A stretch of 64,000 nt of DNA, taken from the NCBI GenBank assembly GCA_005473895.2, contig SRJI02000002.1, positions 62,001 to 126,000 on the forward strand, in the 5' to 3' direction. This DNA comes from Carideicomes alvinocaridis (GTDB lineage: Bacteria; Pseudomonadota; Alphaproteobacteria; Rhodobacterales; Rhodobacteraceae). The notes below the pieces were generated by a model. It was not told the DNA's origin and searched no databases. It worked only from the letters and a program-made list of their open reading frames with translations. The position numbers were made by a program, and so were the translations under genes. Positions 8,153-17,404 of this stretch are shown here, piece by piece; within the stretch, counting starts at the first letter, position 1; every line of letters starts with the position of its first letter.

Positions 8153-9124
8153 ATGCTTCGGACTTTCACGACATTTGCGCAGGCGGCTGTCATCGCGGCC
8201 GCACCGTTCGCGGTGGCGGCCGAGCCGGTCAACGTCTCTGACTTCGAGCTTGCGCCGCGCATCCAGGAAAAGATCGACGCGGGCGAGCCGCTGGACATCT
8301 TCGTCTCCTATCACGACGTGTCGAACGAATTCGCGCCCTTCGTGAAGGCGGGGGTCGAGCGCGCGGACGAGATGGAGGGCGTGGACGCCCGCTTTATCGG
8401 CCCGGTCGGCGCCGATGCGGACGGCCAGATTTCCGAGATCGAAACCCTGATGAACGACATGGACGGGCTGGCGATCTCGGCGGTGTCCACCGACGCGCTC
8501 TCGCCGCTGATCAACCGCGTGATCGAGGCCGGTATCCCGGTCATTTCCTACAACACCGACAACCCCGACAGTGAACGTCTGGTATTCGCCGGACAGGACC
8601 TGGTGGAATCCGGTCGCCAGGCCGGCCAGCAGATGGTCGACGTGCTGGGCGGCGAGGGCAAGGTGATGATCACCACCATCGACGCCGCCGCGCAATGGTC
8701 GCTCGACCGTGAAGGCGGCGCCCGCGAGGTGCTCGAGGCCGAGGAGGGAATCGAGGTCGTGCGGACGCTGAACACCGGCACCGATCCGCAGGAGATCTAT
8801 TCCGCCATCGAGAACGCGATGCTGTCGAATCCCGGCATCAATGGCATCCTGTCGCTCGAATGCTGTTCCACTCCCGCCGCCGGCGAATGGGTCGAGCGCA
8901 ACGGCATGGCCGGCAAGATCAAGGTCGTGGGCTTCGACCTGCTGGACCAGACGGTCGAGCTGGTGGCCGACGGGGTGATCCAGGTCACCATCGACCAGGC
9001 GCCCGAGCGCCAGGGCTTCGAGGCGGTGAACCTGCTGGTGCAATACCTGAACGGCGAGACGATCGACGACCTCGACACCGGCGTCGGCATCTACACGCCC
9101 GAGAACATCGAAGACGCGATGTAA
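8153..9124 (+). CDS. Sugar-binding periplasmic protein, RbsB class
   Basis: Periplasmic-binding-protein type 4 (ribose/galactose/autoinducer-2 fold). The N-terminal signal peptide ends around AVAAEP, with cleavage near residue 23. The chain ends in VTIDQAPERQGFEAVNLLVQ, typical of the RbsB hinge and C-terminal lobe. The start at 8153 is preceded by GGGAGGA. It delivers the ligand to the RbsC-like permease. A strong hairpin lies between this gene and the ATPase gene, as at the other two binding-protein genes in the window. The double cysteine (LECCSTP) is unusual for the family. Confidence 0.9.
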   Translation: MLRTFTTFAQAAVIAAAPFAVAAEPVNVSDFELAPRIQEKIDAGEPLDIFVSYHDVSNEFAPFVKAGVERADEMEGVDARFIGPVGADADGQISEIETLMNDMDGLAISAVSTDALSPLINRVIEAGIPVISYNTDNPDSERLVFAGQDLVESGRQAGQQMVDVLGGEGKVMITTIDAAAQWSLDREGGAREVLEAEEGIEVVRTLNTGTDPQEIYSAIENAMLSNPGINGILSLECCSTPAAGEWVERNGMAGKIKVVGFDLLDQTVELVADGVIQVTIDQAPERQGFEAVNLLVQYLNGETIDDLDTGVGIYTPENIEDAM

Positions 9125-9132
9125 GCCTGGCT

Positions 9133-9160
9133 CCGGGGCCGTTCCACCGGGCGGCCCCGG
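9133..9160 (+). terminator. Intergenic hairpin after the sugar-binding-protein gene
   Basis: CCGGGGCCG (9133-9141) pairs perfectly with CGGCCCCGG (9152-9160) around a 10-nt loop. There is no T-run. It is more likely an mRNA 3'-stabilising or attenuating structure than a full terminator, allowing more binding protein than ATPase. Confidence 0.5.
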
Positions 9161-9184
9161 ACCGAGCAGCAGGATTTGCCAGAC

Positions 9185-10705
9185 ATGCCATCCCCCCTTC
9201 TCGAGATGCGTAACGTCACCAAGCGTTTTCCCGGCGTCGTCGCAATGGACGACGTCTCGATCGATTTCCGCTCTGGCGAGGTGCATGCCGTCATCGGCGA
9301 GAACGGCGCCGGCAAGAGCACCATGATGAACATCGTCGCCGGATCGCTCCAGCCGAACGAGGGGATGATCCGCGTGGACGGGAGCGAGACGGCCTTTCCC
9401 ACCCCGCTGGCCAGCCAGGCCGCCGGCATCCGCGTCGTGTTCCAGGAGCTGTCGCTGTGCTGGAACCTGTCGATCGGCGAGAACGTGATGCTGCCCGCGC
9501 TCGCCCGCCGTGCTCCGCTGCTCCCGATGGCCAGCCGCCGCGCCGGCCATGCGGCGAAACCCGTGCTGGACCGGCTGGGCCTGTCGTCGATGGACCCCGA
9601 AACCCCGGTCGAGCGGCTGACCGTGGCGCAACAGCAGCTCGTCGAGATCGCCCGCGCGATTTCCCAGAACGCCCGCGTGCTGGTGCTGGACGAGCCGAAC
9701 TCCGCCCTGTCACCGGCGGAAAGCGCCCGGCTCTTCGACGTGGTGCGCGAACTTCGGGCCGAGGGTGTCTGCATCATCTACGTGTCGCACCACCTGGACG
9801 AGGTGCTCGAGCTGGCCGACCGCATCAGCGTGATGCGCGACGGCCGCCTGGTGACGACCTTCGACAAGACCGAAGAGACGACGACCGCCGACCTGGTGAC
9901 CCACATGGTCGGCCGCGAGATGGAGACCTCGGACCAGTACGCCCTGCGCGAGATGGCCGACCACGCGGGCGAGACGGTGCTTTCGGTCTCGGGGCTTTGC
10001 GTCCCCGGTGAGCTGGAGGATGCGCATCTCGAGGTGGCGACGGGCGAGATCGTGGGTATCGCGGGCCTGCCCGACAGCGGTACCGCCGTCCTGGCCGACG
10101 CGATCTTCGGCACGGTGCAGCGGCGCGGCGAGGTGTCGATGAACGGCATCAGGCTGGCCCCCGGCCGCCCGGCGCATTCCATCGCCGCCGGAATGGCCTA
10201 CATCCCCGCCGACCGGCGCGGCGCCGGAGCCCTCCTGTCGATGAGCGTGGCCGAGAACACCGTGGCCTCGGCCCTGGGACGGTTTCTGCGGCGTGGCTTC
10301 CTGCGGCGGCGGCCGATCCGCGACACCTCGGAGGAATACGTCGCCAAGCTCGACGCCAAGGTGGCCTCGCTGGGACAGACGATCGCCACGCTCAGCGGCG
10401 GCAACCAGCAGAAGATCATCCTCGCGCGGGGCCTTGTCACTGGGCCCAAACTGTTGATTCTGCATGAGCCCACGCGCGGCATCGACGTGGGCGCCAAGGC
10501 CGAGATCTACGCCATCCTGAAATCGCTGGCCGAGGACGGCATGGCGATCCTGATGATCTCGTCCGAGATGCCGGAACTGATCCTTCACACCGGCCGCGTG
10601 GTCGTGCTGGCCGAGGGCCAGGTGAGCGGGCAGCTGACCGGCGCGGACATCACCGAAGAGGCGATCATGAGCCTCGCGACCGTCAGCCACCGCCGCGCGG
10701 CATGA
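9185..10705 (+). CDS. Sugar ABC transporter ATP-binding protein, RbsA/MglA class
   Basis: Double-cassette ATPase of 506 residues. The N-terminal cassette has Walker A GENGAGKST and a signature region (LTVAQQQLVEIARAI). The C-terminal cassette lacks a good Walker A (GLPDSGTA) but has SGGNQQKIILARG and the LHEPTRGIDVGAKAEIY signature of the sugar class. Only the first site is probably fully catalytic, as is usual in RbsA. ATG 9185 was preferred to the TTG at 9176. It energises the adjacent permease. Confidence 0.9.
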   Translation: MPSPLLEMRNVTKRFPGVVAMDDVSIDFRSGEVHAVIGENGAGKSTMMNIVAGSLQPNEGMIRVDGSETAFPTPLASQAAGIRVVFQELSLCWNLSIGENVMLPALARRAPLLPMASRRAGHAAKPVLDRLGLSSMDPETPVERLTVAQQQLVEIARAISQNARVLVLDEPNSALSPAESARLFDVVRELRAEGVCIIYVSHHLDEVLELADRISVMRDGRLVTTFDKTEETTTADLVTHMVGREMETSDQYALREMADHAGETVLSVSGLCVPGELEDAHLEVATGEIVGIAGLPDSGTAVLADAIFGTVQRRGEVSMNGIRLAPGRPAHSIAAGMAYIPADRRGAGALLSMSVAENTVASALGRFLRRGFLRRRPIRDTSEEYVAKLDAKVASLGQTIATLSGGNQQKIILARGLVTGPKLLILHEPTRGIDVGAKAEIYAILKSLAEDGMAILMISSEMPELILHTGRVVVLAEGQVSGQLTGADITEEAIMSLATVSHRRAA

Positions 10706-10733
10706 CGACAGGGGCAGGGGAGGAGAGCCAGAC

Positions 10734-11672
10734 ATGACCCGCATCACCGTCGTCGGCAGCTTTGCCGTGGGCATCACCATCCGCACCGGCAAGATGCCGA
10801 TCTTCGGAGAAACCCTGGTGGGTCGGGACTTCGACCTCGGGCCAGGCGGCAAGGGCTCCAACCAGGCGGTGGGCGCCGCCCGGCTGGGCGCCTCGTCCTC
10901 GCTGGTGACCTGCCTCGGCCAGGACCAGCTGGCCGACGTGGCGACGCAGCTCTATTCCGCCGAGGGCGTGGACACCGGGCAGATCCGGCAAAGCGCCGAG
11001 AAGCCGACCGGCGCAGGGATCATCGTGCTCAACGACCAGGGCGAGAACTTCATCATCCTCGATATGGGTGCCAACGACCTGATGGACGGCGCCTTCGTTG
11101 AGGGCGCGCAGGATACGATCGAGGCCAGCGACATCGTGATGACCGTGCTCGAGATCCCGGTACCGGCCGCGCGCCGCGCCATGGAACTCGGCCGCGCCTC
11201 GGGGGCCCGGACGATCCTCAACCCGGCTCCGGCGACGGAGCTGCCGCCCGAGGTCTATGCCTCGGTCGATTACCTGACCCCGAACGAGAGCGAGCTGCGG
11301 ATCCTGATGGGGCTGGAACCCGGCGACCCGACGCCGACCCGCGACCTGGCCTTGCGGCTGCGCGACCAGGGCGTCGGGACGGTGATCGTGACCATGGGCC
11401 AGAAGGGCGCGTTGATCCTGTCGGACGGGATCGACGAGATGATCTCCAGCCCGCAGGTGGATGTCGTGGACACCACCGGCGCGGGCGACGCCTTCAACGC
11501 CGGGTTCGCCGTCGCCCTGGGCGAGGGCCGGAGCCTGCGCGAGGCCGTGCGCTTCGCCACCTGCTGCGGCGCCCATGCCTGCACGCGGCTCGGCGTGATC
11601 CCCTCGCTCGCGACGCGGGCCGACGCCGACAGAATGATGACAGACCAAACCACCTCGGAGATGACCGGATGA
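10734..11672 (+). CDS. Ribokinase-like PfkB carbohydrate kinase
   Basis: A 312-residue PfkB-family sugar kinase. The N-terminal region has the GGKGSNQAVGAARLG motif and the C-terminal DTTGAGDAFNAGFA motif carries the catalytic aspartate and anion hole. It is close in pattern to RbsK ribokinases, which phosphorylate ribose at O5. The start follows a GGGGAGGAG ribosome-binding site. Its stop overlaps the RbsD-like gene (ATGA). Given the neighbouring dioxygenase and PanB-like genes, the sugar may be a ribose derivative rather than ribose itself. Confidence 0.87.
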   Translation: MTRITVVGSFAVGITIRTGKMPIFGETLVGRDFDLGPGGKGSNQAVGAARLGASSSLVTCLGQDQLADVATQLYSAEGVDTGQIRQSAEKPTGAGIIVLNDQGENFIILDMGANDLMDGAFVEGAQDTIEASDIVMTVLEIPVPAARRAMELGRASGARTILNPAPATELPPEVYASVDYLTPNESELRILMGLEPGDPTPTRDLALRLRDQGVGTVIVTMGQKGALILSDGIDEMISSPQVDVVDTTGAGDAFNAGFAVALGEGRSLREAVRFATCCGAHACTRLGVIPSLATRADADRMMTDQTTSEMTG

Positions 11673-12133
11673 AACGCGGCGCCCTGCTGAACTCGGAACT
11701 GAACCATGCCATCGCCTCGATGGGGCATGGCGACCTGATGATCGTCTGCGACGCGGGCTTTCCCATCCCGTCCTCTGCCTGGCGGGTGGACCTGGCGCTC
11801 ACCCGCGACGTGCCGGACCTCAAGACGGTGCTGGGCGCCATCGCAGGTGACCTGATTGCCGAGAAGGTGGCCTATGCCGACACGCTGACAGATCACAACC
11901 CGATGCTGCTTGAGACCGTGCGCTCGATCTTCGGCGACGCCGAGCACGAGATGCTGGCCCACGAGACGATCCTGGGCGAGATGGCGGCCAAGGCCAAGGT
12001 GATCGTGCGCACGGGCGCCTTCGACCCCTGGGGCAACATCCTGCTGTATTCCGGCGTGGACGTGCCGCAGTGGTTCTCCAAGCCGGGTGTCGTCGCGCCG
12101 GATTATTACGCCGACAAGCTGAAGAAGAGCTGA
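11669..12133 (+). CDS. rbsD: D-ribose pyranase (RbsD/FucU family)
   Basis: A 154-residue RbsD/FucU-fold protein, which interconverts pyranose and furanose forms of ribose or related sugars. Motifs: the MKRGALLNSELNHAIASMGHGD start with the catalytic His in MGHGD, and the C-terminal RTGAFDPWGNILLYSGV. It overlaps the kinase gene by 4 bp and touches the PanB-like gene at its stop. Together with the kinase this strongly suggests that a free ribose-like sugar enters the cell. Confidence 0.88.
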   Translation: MKRGALLNSELNHAIASMGHGDLMIVCDAGFPIPSSAWRVDLALTRDVPDLKTVLGAIAGDLIAEKVAYADTLTDHNPMLLETVRSIFGDAEHEMLAHETILGEMAAKAKVIVRTGAFDPWGNILLYSGVDVPQWFSKPGVVAPDYYADKLKKS

Positions 12134-12976
12134 ATGGCGGATCGGATCTTCAGCTTCGGCGCTCAGGTGTCCGAGCGGCTGGCTACGGTCGCCTCGCTGC
12201 GCGCCAGCAAGGGCCGGCACGGCGCCTATGCCCAGGTCACCGCCGATACCGCGGCCGAGGCGGCGGCGGCCGAGGCCGCGGGGATCGAGATGGTCACATG
12301 CCGCGCTCGCAACGTGCCCGAGGTGCGTCGCGGGTCGGCGCGGGTCTTCGTCACTGCCGCGCTTGGATTCGCCGAAGCCGTGACCGACGACGAGATCCTG
12401 CGCACCGCGTTCAAGGCACTCACCGACGGCGCCGACGCGGTGATCACCGGGCGGCGGCTTGAGATCGTGTCGCTTCTGGCTTCCGAAGACATTCCGGTGA
12501 TGGGCCACTTGGGCTTCGTGCCGCGCAAGTCCACCTGGGTCGGCAGCATCCGCGGGGTCGGCAAGACCGTGGACGAGGCGGTCGAGGTCTTTCACCGGTT
12601 CCGGCGGCTCGAGGAGGCCGGCGCCTTTGCCGCCGAGGCCGAGCTGGTCGCCGCCCCGCTGATGGAGCAGATCACCCGGCGCACCGGGCTGGTCACCGTC
12701 TCGCTGGGCTCTGGTCCGGCGGCCGAGGTGCAGTTCCTCTTTGGGTCGGACATTTGCGGCGAAAGCGACCGCCTGCCGCGCCACGCCCGCCGTTACGGCG
12801 ATCTCGCCCGGCTCCAGCGCGAGATGGACGAGGCCCGCCGCGCAGCCCTCGCCGCCTTCCGCGCCGACGTGGGCGCCGGCGCTTACCCGACCGCGGGCGA
12901 GACGGTTTCGTTGGTCGACACGACAGCGGAAGAGCTGGAGCGCCGGCTGGACTCGTTGGAAGCGGAGGGCCGCTAA
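12134..12976 (+). CDS. Divergent PanB-like (ketopantoate hydroxymethyltransferase fold) protein
   Basis: A 280-residue TIM-barrel protein. Residues about 120-235 match ketopantoate hydroxymethyltransferase well: IPVMGHLGFVPRKSTWVGS, a glutamate in AAEAELVA (the catalytic-acid position), and PRHARRYGDLARL. The three metal ligands of E. coli PanB appear lost: the VGDS aspartate aligns with TCRA, the ADLPF aspartate with TAALGF, and the IEGG glutamate with ITGRR. Its start codon follows the rbsD stop directly and it ends the operon. It is thus unlikely to make ketopantoate and may act as an aldolase or lyase on the sugar product. The alignment was made by eye. Confidence 0.75.
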   Translation: MADRIFSFGAQVSERLATVASLRASKGRHGAYAQVTADTAAEAAAAEAAGIEMVTCRARNVPEVRRGSARVFVTAALGFAEAVTDDEILRTAFKALTDGADAVITGRRLEIVSLLASEDIPVMGHLGFVPRKSTWVGSIRGVGKTVDEAVEVFHRFRRLEEAGAFAAEAELVAAPLMEQITRRTGLVTVSLGSGPAAEVQFLFGSDICGESDRLPRHARRYGDLARLQREMDEARRAALAAFRADVGAGAYPTAGETVSLVDTTAEELERRLDSLEAEGR

Positions 12977-12983
12977 GCGGCCC
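12967..12983 (+). terminator. Hairpin at the end of the dioxygenase/ribose operon
   Basis: GGGCCGC/GCGGCCC (7 bp) with the TAA stop codon of the PanB-like gene as the loop. No T-run follows, so it may stop transcription only weakly. Confidence 0.4.
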
Positions 12984-13229
12984 CGTCTGACGCAGATTGG
13001 TCCCCTTCCGCTCGATCCTCATGATGAAGGCGTTGCGGCGGGAATGACTCGTGGCCCTGCCTTCGGTGATGATGACCCTCGATCTGGCCTTGGTTCGCAT
13101 GCAGGACCTTGGGGCCATCCGCCCGGGCGATGACCGTCACGGGGGTGTCGTCGTCCCGAACGAGCGGTCCGCGACCCACCGCTGTTCGGCTTTCTTGAGG
13201 AATGCCCGGTCCGAAATCGGCCCCCCGGC
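12984..13229. other. Convergent gap, no supported gene
   Basis: About 250 bp between two convergent genes. Minus-strand frames contain short protein-like stretches that are broken by stops and switch frame, possibly a remnant, but nothing could be identified. Confidence 0.3.
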
Positions 13230-15743
13230 TTAGCCGTTGTCCCGCTCTTCGGGCAAAAGACCTTCCGGATCGATCCCGCGCTTCTCCGCGCTCGTGCGTA
13301 CGGCGTCGCGCAGAACCTCGCTCCGCTTCAGCAAGCGCCGGAACCGGTCCTCGTCGAGGACAAGCAGCGTGGTGGGCGCGATCGCTCGGACATCGGCGCG
13401 GCGGGCCTTGTTCGTCAGGATGGCCATCTGGCCGAACATCTCGCCGCGTCCCAGCCGCCAGGTCTGGCCAGCGCTCATCAGCTCCACGGCCCCGGAGGCG
13501 ATGAAGAACACGCTCCTGGCCACGCTCTCCTTGCGCAGCACCATCTCGCCCGCATCCACGTAGCGTGTCGCGAGCGACCGCCCCAGGCGCTTCCTCGTGC
13601 CCTCGTCCAGTTCGGAGAAGAGCGGGAATTGCCGCACGAAGGTCTCTCTCTGGATCGCGACATCGAGGCGGGGCCGCTCCTCCGCCGCCACGCGTCGCGT
13701 CGCGAGCTCCTGCATCAGCGCGGTATAGACCTCGGCCCCGATCAGGCCGTCGTCGCGCATCGTGACATATTCCCGTTCTTCCAGCCGGAGCGCGGTGCGG
13801 CGGATGAAGCGCCGCTCGAGCTCTTCGGCGTAGCCGGGATATTGCAGCCTGAGCCCTTCGAGCGCGGTTTCGACCGCCTCGATCCGGCGCGACAGGAGTT
13901 CGTGCAGCAACTCGGCGACGCGTCGGCCGTGGATGCGGCGGATGCGGCCGGTGATGAACGTGCCGAGATCGCGCAGGATCAGGCGCTGCGACAAAAGCAG
14001 TTCGAACCGGTCCGCCGTCATCCGCGCCAGCGGGCCCGACAGCCCGAGCCGGCCATGCAGCAGGTCCGCGGCGCGGAACGACCAGCCATAGGCGACACTC
14101 TGTCGGGCCGCGCGCTGGTAGCCGCTGCGCCCCTGGGTCCGGGTGCCTTCGATCAGCCTGTCCGCGTCCGACAGCACCAGTTCCGCCATCCGGGCCGAGA
14201 TCGTCCTCTCCCGCACCCGGGCGAGGATCGTGTCGCGCTCGTGGCCGGCAAGCGCGAGCAGGCCCAGGGCGATACGGTCGCGGTCCAGGATGTCGGCATT
14301 CTCCTCCGCCGATTTCACCGCACCGTCCAGCCGCTCGCCGAAGCGCTTGGCCTCGGAGCGGACGATCTCGTGGTTGAGATCGTAATTCTCGGCGGTGCGG
14401 GCCACGTCCTCCCGCACGGTCTGCAACGCCACGGCGACGACCTGCCGGGAGAGCGCCTCGTCGATCGGGGACAGCCGGTCGAGCCCGAGCCGCCCGATGA
14501 TCCAGCGCAGCGTCGTGCCCTGGACGATCAGGGTAAAAAGCGTGAAACCCGTGGCTAGGATGCCGACCACGCGCTGGATCTCGTTCGGGACGCGGACGCT
14601 TTCCGTCACCGCAAGCGCCAGCGCGAGCGTCACGGCCCCCCTGAGCCCGCCCCACAGGATCGCCGCCCGGTACGGGCGCTCCACCGTGGGCGAGAGCTTC
14701 AGCGCGGTCAGCAGCGGCATCAGACCGAAGAGGATCGCGGCCCTAGCGGCGATCGCGGCCAGCACGACGGCGCCGACCAGCAGGACATCCTCCAGCCGGA
14801 CCTCCTCGAGAAGACGGGGGATCAGCAGGGCGGCGAGGATGAAGATCAGCGCCCCGGCCCAGTGGGCCAGCACGCCCCAGAGTTCGCGCAGGTTCGCCCA
14901 GGATTGCGGCGGCAGGCGCCCGGGCGCCGTGAGGTTGAGCGTCAGGCCCGCCGCGACCACCGCGATCACGCCCGAGGCGCCGACGCTCTGCTCTGCCACG
15001 ATATAGGCGAGGTAGGGCAGGGCCACCGAGATCGAGATCTGCGCGAGGTCGTGACGGCTGAACAGCGCCATCACCCAGACGGCGACCCGGGCGGCCAGCC
15101 AGCCGGTCACCGCGCCGCCCAGGATGAGGACCGGGAACCGCGCCAGCGCCTCCCCTAGATCGGGGTCCGGGATGCCCAGCATCACGAATCCCATGAAAAG
15201 GCCGAACAGCGCGATGGCGGCCGCGTCGTTCAGAAGGCTCTCGCCCTCGATGATCCGCGCCAGCCGGCGCGGCGCCGAGATGGAGCGGAAGATCGAGACC
15301 ACTGCCGAGGGATCGGTGGTCGAGACGATGGAGCCGATCAGCAGGCAGGCCGCCAGCGGAAGCGTGCTGGCCCAGGACAGCGCGTATCCGACGGAGATCG
15401 TGGCCACGACGACAGCAAGCACCGCCAGCACCAGGATCGGGACCCAGTCGTCCAGCATCCGCCGCAGGTTCATCCCCAGCGTCGCCTGGAACAGGAGGGT
15501 CGGCAGAAAGACATACAGGAAGACGTTGGACCGGATCGGCAGGCCGAGGATGGCCTCGGCCACCGGGTTGAGCGCGTCCGTCAGCTCCGTCCTCAGAAAG
15601 AACGTCGCCCCCGCCCCGATCAGGATCCCGAGAACCGCGAGGATCACGCTGTAGGGCAGCCGCAGCCGCGCGGCAAAGGGCTCGGCGGCACCGATGACGA
15701 GGAAGAGCGAGGCGATGACAGTCGTGACGAGGATGATGTCCAT
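13230..15743 (-). CDS. CPA1-family Na+/H+ antiporter with C-terminal cyclic-nucleotide-binding domain
   Basis: An 837-residue antiporter. Residues 1-410 give 11-13 membrane segments of the NhaP/NHE (CPA1) exchanger, with GESLLNDAAAIALFG carrying the ND ion-binding pair. A helical cytoplasmic region follows (430-700). Residues about 705-815 form a CAP_ED cyclic-nucleotide-binding beta-roll (RSVFFIASGAVELM; LGRGEMFGQMAI). This layout parallels plant SOS1 and sperm NHE. It exchanges Na+ or K+ for H+ across the inner membrane and may be gated by cAMP or cGMP. The ATG at 15743 was chosen because the 31 residues before it are not membrane-like. It is a single gene, convergent with the ribose-type operon. 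Confidence 0.85.
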   Translation of the reverse strand: MDIILVTTVIASLFLVIGAAEPFAARLRLPYSVILAVLGILIGAGATFFLRTELTDALNPVAEAILGLPIRSNVFLYVFLPTLLFQATLGMNLRRMLDDWVPILVLAVLAVVVATISVGYALSWASTLPLAACLLIGSIVSTTDPSAVVSIFRSISAPRRLARIIEGESLLNDAAAIALFGLFMGFVMLGIPDPDLGEALARFPVLILGGAVTGWLAARVAVWVMALFSRHDLAQISISVALPYLAYIVAEQSVGASGVIAVVAAGLTLNLTAPGRLPPQSWANLRELWGVLAHWAGALIFILAALLIPRLLEEVRLEDVLLVGAVVLAAIAARAAILFGLMPLLTALKLSPTVERPYRAAILWGGLRGAVTLALALAVTESVRVPNEIQRVVGILATGFTLFTLIVQGTTLRWIIGRLGLDRLSPIDEALSRQVVAVALQTVREDVARTAENYDLNHEIVRSEAKRFGERLDGAVKSAEENADILDRDRIALGLLALAGHERDTILARVRERTISARMAELVLSDADRLIEGTRTQGRSGYQRAARQSVAYGWSFRAADLLHGRLGLSGPLARMTADRFELLLSQRLILRDLGTFITGRIRRIHGRRVAELLHELLSRRIEAVETALEGLRLQYPGYAEELERRFIRRTALRLEEREYVTMRDDGLIGAEVYTALMQELATRRVAAEERPRLDVAIQRETFVRQFPLFSELDEGTRKRLGRSLATRYVDAGEMVLRKESVARSVFFIASGAVELMSAGQTWRLGRGEMFGQMAILTNKARRADVRAIAPTTLLVLDEDRFRRLLKRSEVLRDAVRTSAEKRGIDPEGLLPEERDNG

Positions 15744-16011
15744 GCATCGGAAATAGCAGAAGATTCCCGGCGGGCATCCGTTTTCTGAAGGATGAAGGTG
15801 CGGAAACCTGTCCTGCCGTGGCGTGGCCCAGGTCATGCCTTCCGAGTGTCACGGCGAAGCCTCTCCCGCGACCAGTCGCGGCAGGGGTTTCGCGGGTCCG
15901 GACCGCGCGCAGAACGGTCACGGGGCGAGGAGGGACGTGTCGGAGACTCGCCCCTGTTGACCTGTCAGCGGACCGGGTTCGGCATCGCCCTGAACCGGCG
16001 GCTCCTGGAAA

Positions 16012-17388
16012 TCACCGCTTCAGGCTCTCCTCGGTCAGCGCCGCGAGGTCGAGGAGGAAGGCCTCCTGGTACCAGTGGGTGAAGATCTGGAGCCCGATGG
16101 GAAGGCCCTCTCGCGTCGTCCCGCAGGGGAGCGAGAGCGCTGGATGGCCGGTGAGGTTCAGCGGGTAGGTGAACGGATACCAGGCGCCGCGGACGGTTCC
16201 CCGGTTGCCGGCCACCTCGACCTCGCCCGCCGTGTCGATTCCGATAGGGAGCGGCGGCGCGGTGAGGGTGGGGGAGACGATGGAATCCACCCGGGCAAGC
16301 ACCTGCTGGATGTCGCGGAACATTCGGGTGCGCTCGGCCGCGGCGTGGGCGGCATCGGTGGCGGTCAGGCGGCTGCCCTCCTCGATGCGCACCCGCAGCG
16401 TCTCGTCCATGACATTGCCGAACTTGGCCATGTGCGGCCCGACGCGCGCCGCGAGGCCGGTGCGCAGGACGGTCAGGAACGTCTCTTCGAAGGCCTTGAA
16501 ATCGAGGTCGATCTCCTCGATCTCGGCGCCCTCCGCCTCCAGCCCGCGGATCGCCGCCTCGGTCGCCGCGGCCACCTCCGGATCGACGCTGGCCCCGGCC
16601 CGGGGCAGCCAGGCCAGGCGCAGGCCCTTCAGGCTGCGGGCGCGGCGCTGCGGGGGCATCTCGGCCTGCCCGAAGGGGTCGCGCGGGTCGAAGCCCTTGA
16701 GGCTGTCGAAGAACAGCCGCGTGTCCGCCACGTCGCGCGCCATCGGGCCGACATAGGAATTGGCCCCGAACAGGTCGGGCAGCTGAAGATGCGGGATGGT
16801 GCCCAGCGTCGCCTTGAGCCCCACGATCCCGCAGCAGGCCGCCGGGATGCGGATCGAGCCGCCGCCGTCGGAGCCGATGGAGAGCGGGCCCATCCCCGCG
16901 GCCGCCGCCACCCCCGAGCCGGAGCTGGAGGCGCCCGGCGTGCGGTCGGGATGGGTCGGGTGCAGCGTGCGGCCGGAGACCGGCGAGGTCGCCTCGGGCT
17001 TGTGGCCGAATTCCGGCGTGGTGGTCTTGCCGATCAGGATGCCGCCCGCCGCCTTCGCCCGCGCGACAGAGACGCCGTCTTCGGCCGGCACGTTGTGCTC
17101 GAAGATCATCGAGCCCTGGGTGGTGCGGACCCCGGCGGTATTCACCAAGTCCTTGACCGAGAAAGGGATGCCGTGGAGCGGGCGCAGCTCGGCACCGCTC
17201 ATCACCTCGGCCTCGGCGCGTTTTGCCGCGTCGCAGGCCTGGTCCGCGGTGACGGTAACGAAGGCGTTGAGATCGGCCCGCGCCTCGATCCGGGCCAGGG
17301 CCGCGTCCACCGCCTCCACCGGAGAGACCTCGCGCGAACGGATCGCGGCGGCGAGGGCGGTGGCCGTCATGTCGGCAATCTCGGTCAT
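16012..17388 (-). CDS. Amidase signature family hydrolase
   Basis: A 458-residue amidase with the Ser-cisSer-Lys triad. The lysine is in PFSVKDLVNTAG (about residue 78), the first serine in the GASSSGSGVAAAAG region and the nucleophile in GSDGGGSIRIPAACCG. The family hydrolyses amide bonds in small amides, half-amides or peptides. It is the last gene of a nine-gene minus-strand run with a Pot-type transporter, 16 bp after the first short-chain dehydrogenase, so it probably acts late in breakdown of the imported compound. ATG 17388 was chosen because the residues before it lack conservation. Confidence 0.85.
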   Translation of the reverse strand: MTEIADMTATALAAAIRSREVSPVEAVDAALARIEARADLNAFVTVTADQACDAAKRAEAEVMSGAELRPLHGIPFSVKDLVNTAGVRTTQGSMIFEHNVPAEDGVSVARAKAAGGILIGKTTTPEFGHKPEATSPVSGRTLHPTHPDRTPGASSSGSGVAAAAGMGPLSIGSDGGGSIRIPAACCGIVGLKATLGTIPHLQLPDLFGANSYVGPMARDVADTRLFFDSLKGFDPRDPFGQAEMPPQRRARSLKGLRLAWLPRAGASVDPEVAAATEAAIRGLEAEGAEIEEIDLDFKAFEETFLTVLRTGLAARVGPHMAKFGNVMDETLRVRIEEGSRLTATDAAHAAAERTRMFRDIQQVLARVDSIVSPTLTAPPLPIGIDTAGEVEVAGNRGTVRGAWYPFTYPLNLTGHPALSLPCGTTREGLPIGLQIFTHWYQEAFLLDLAALTEESLKR

Positions 17389-17404
17389 GGCGTGGTCTCC
17401 GTGG

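Noticed and set aside
7616-9631. A 671-codon minus-strand open frame
   Set aside because: Antisense to the RbsC- and RbsB-type genes; His/Gly/Arg-rich shadow.
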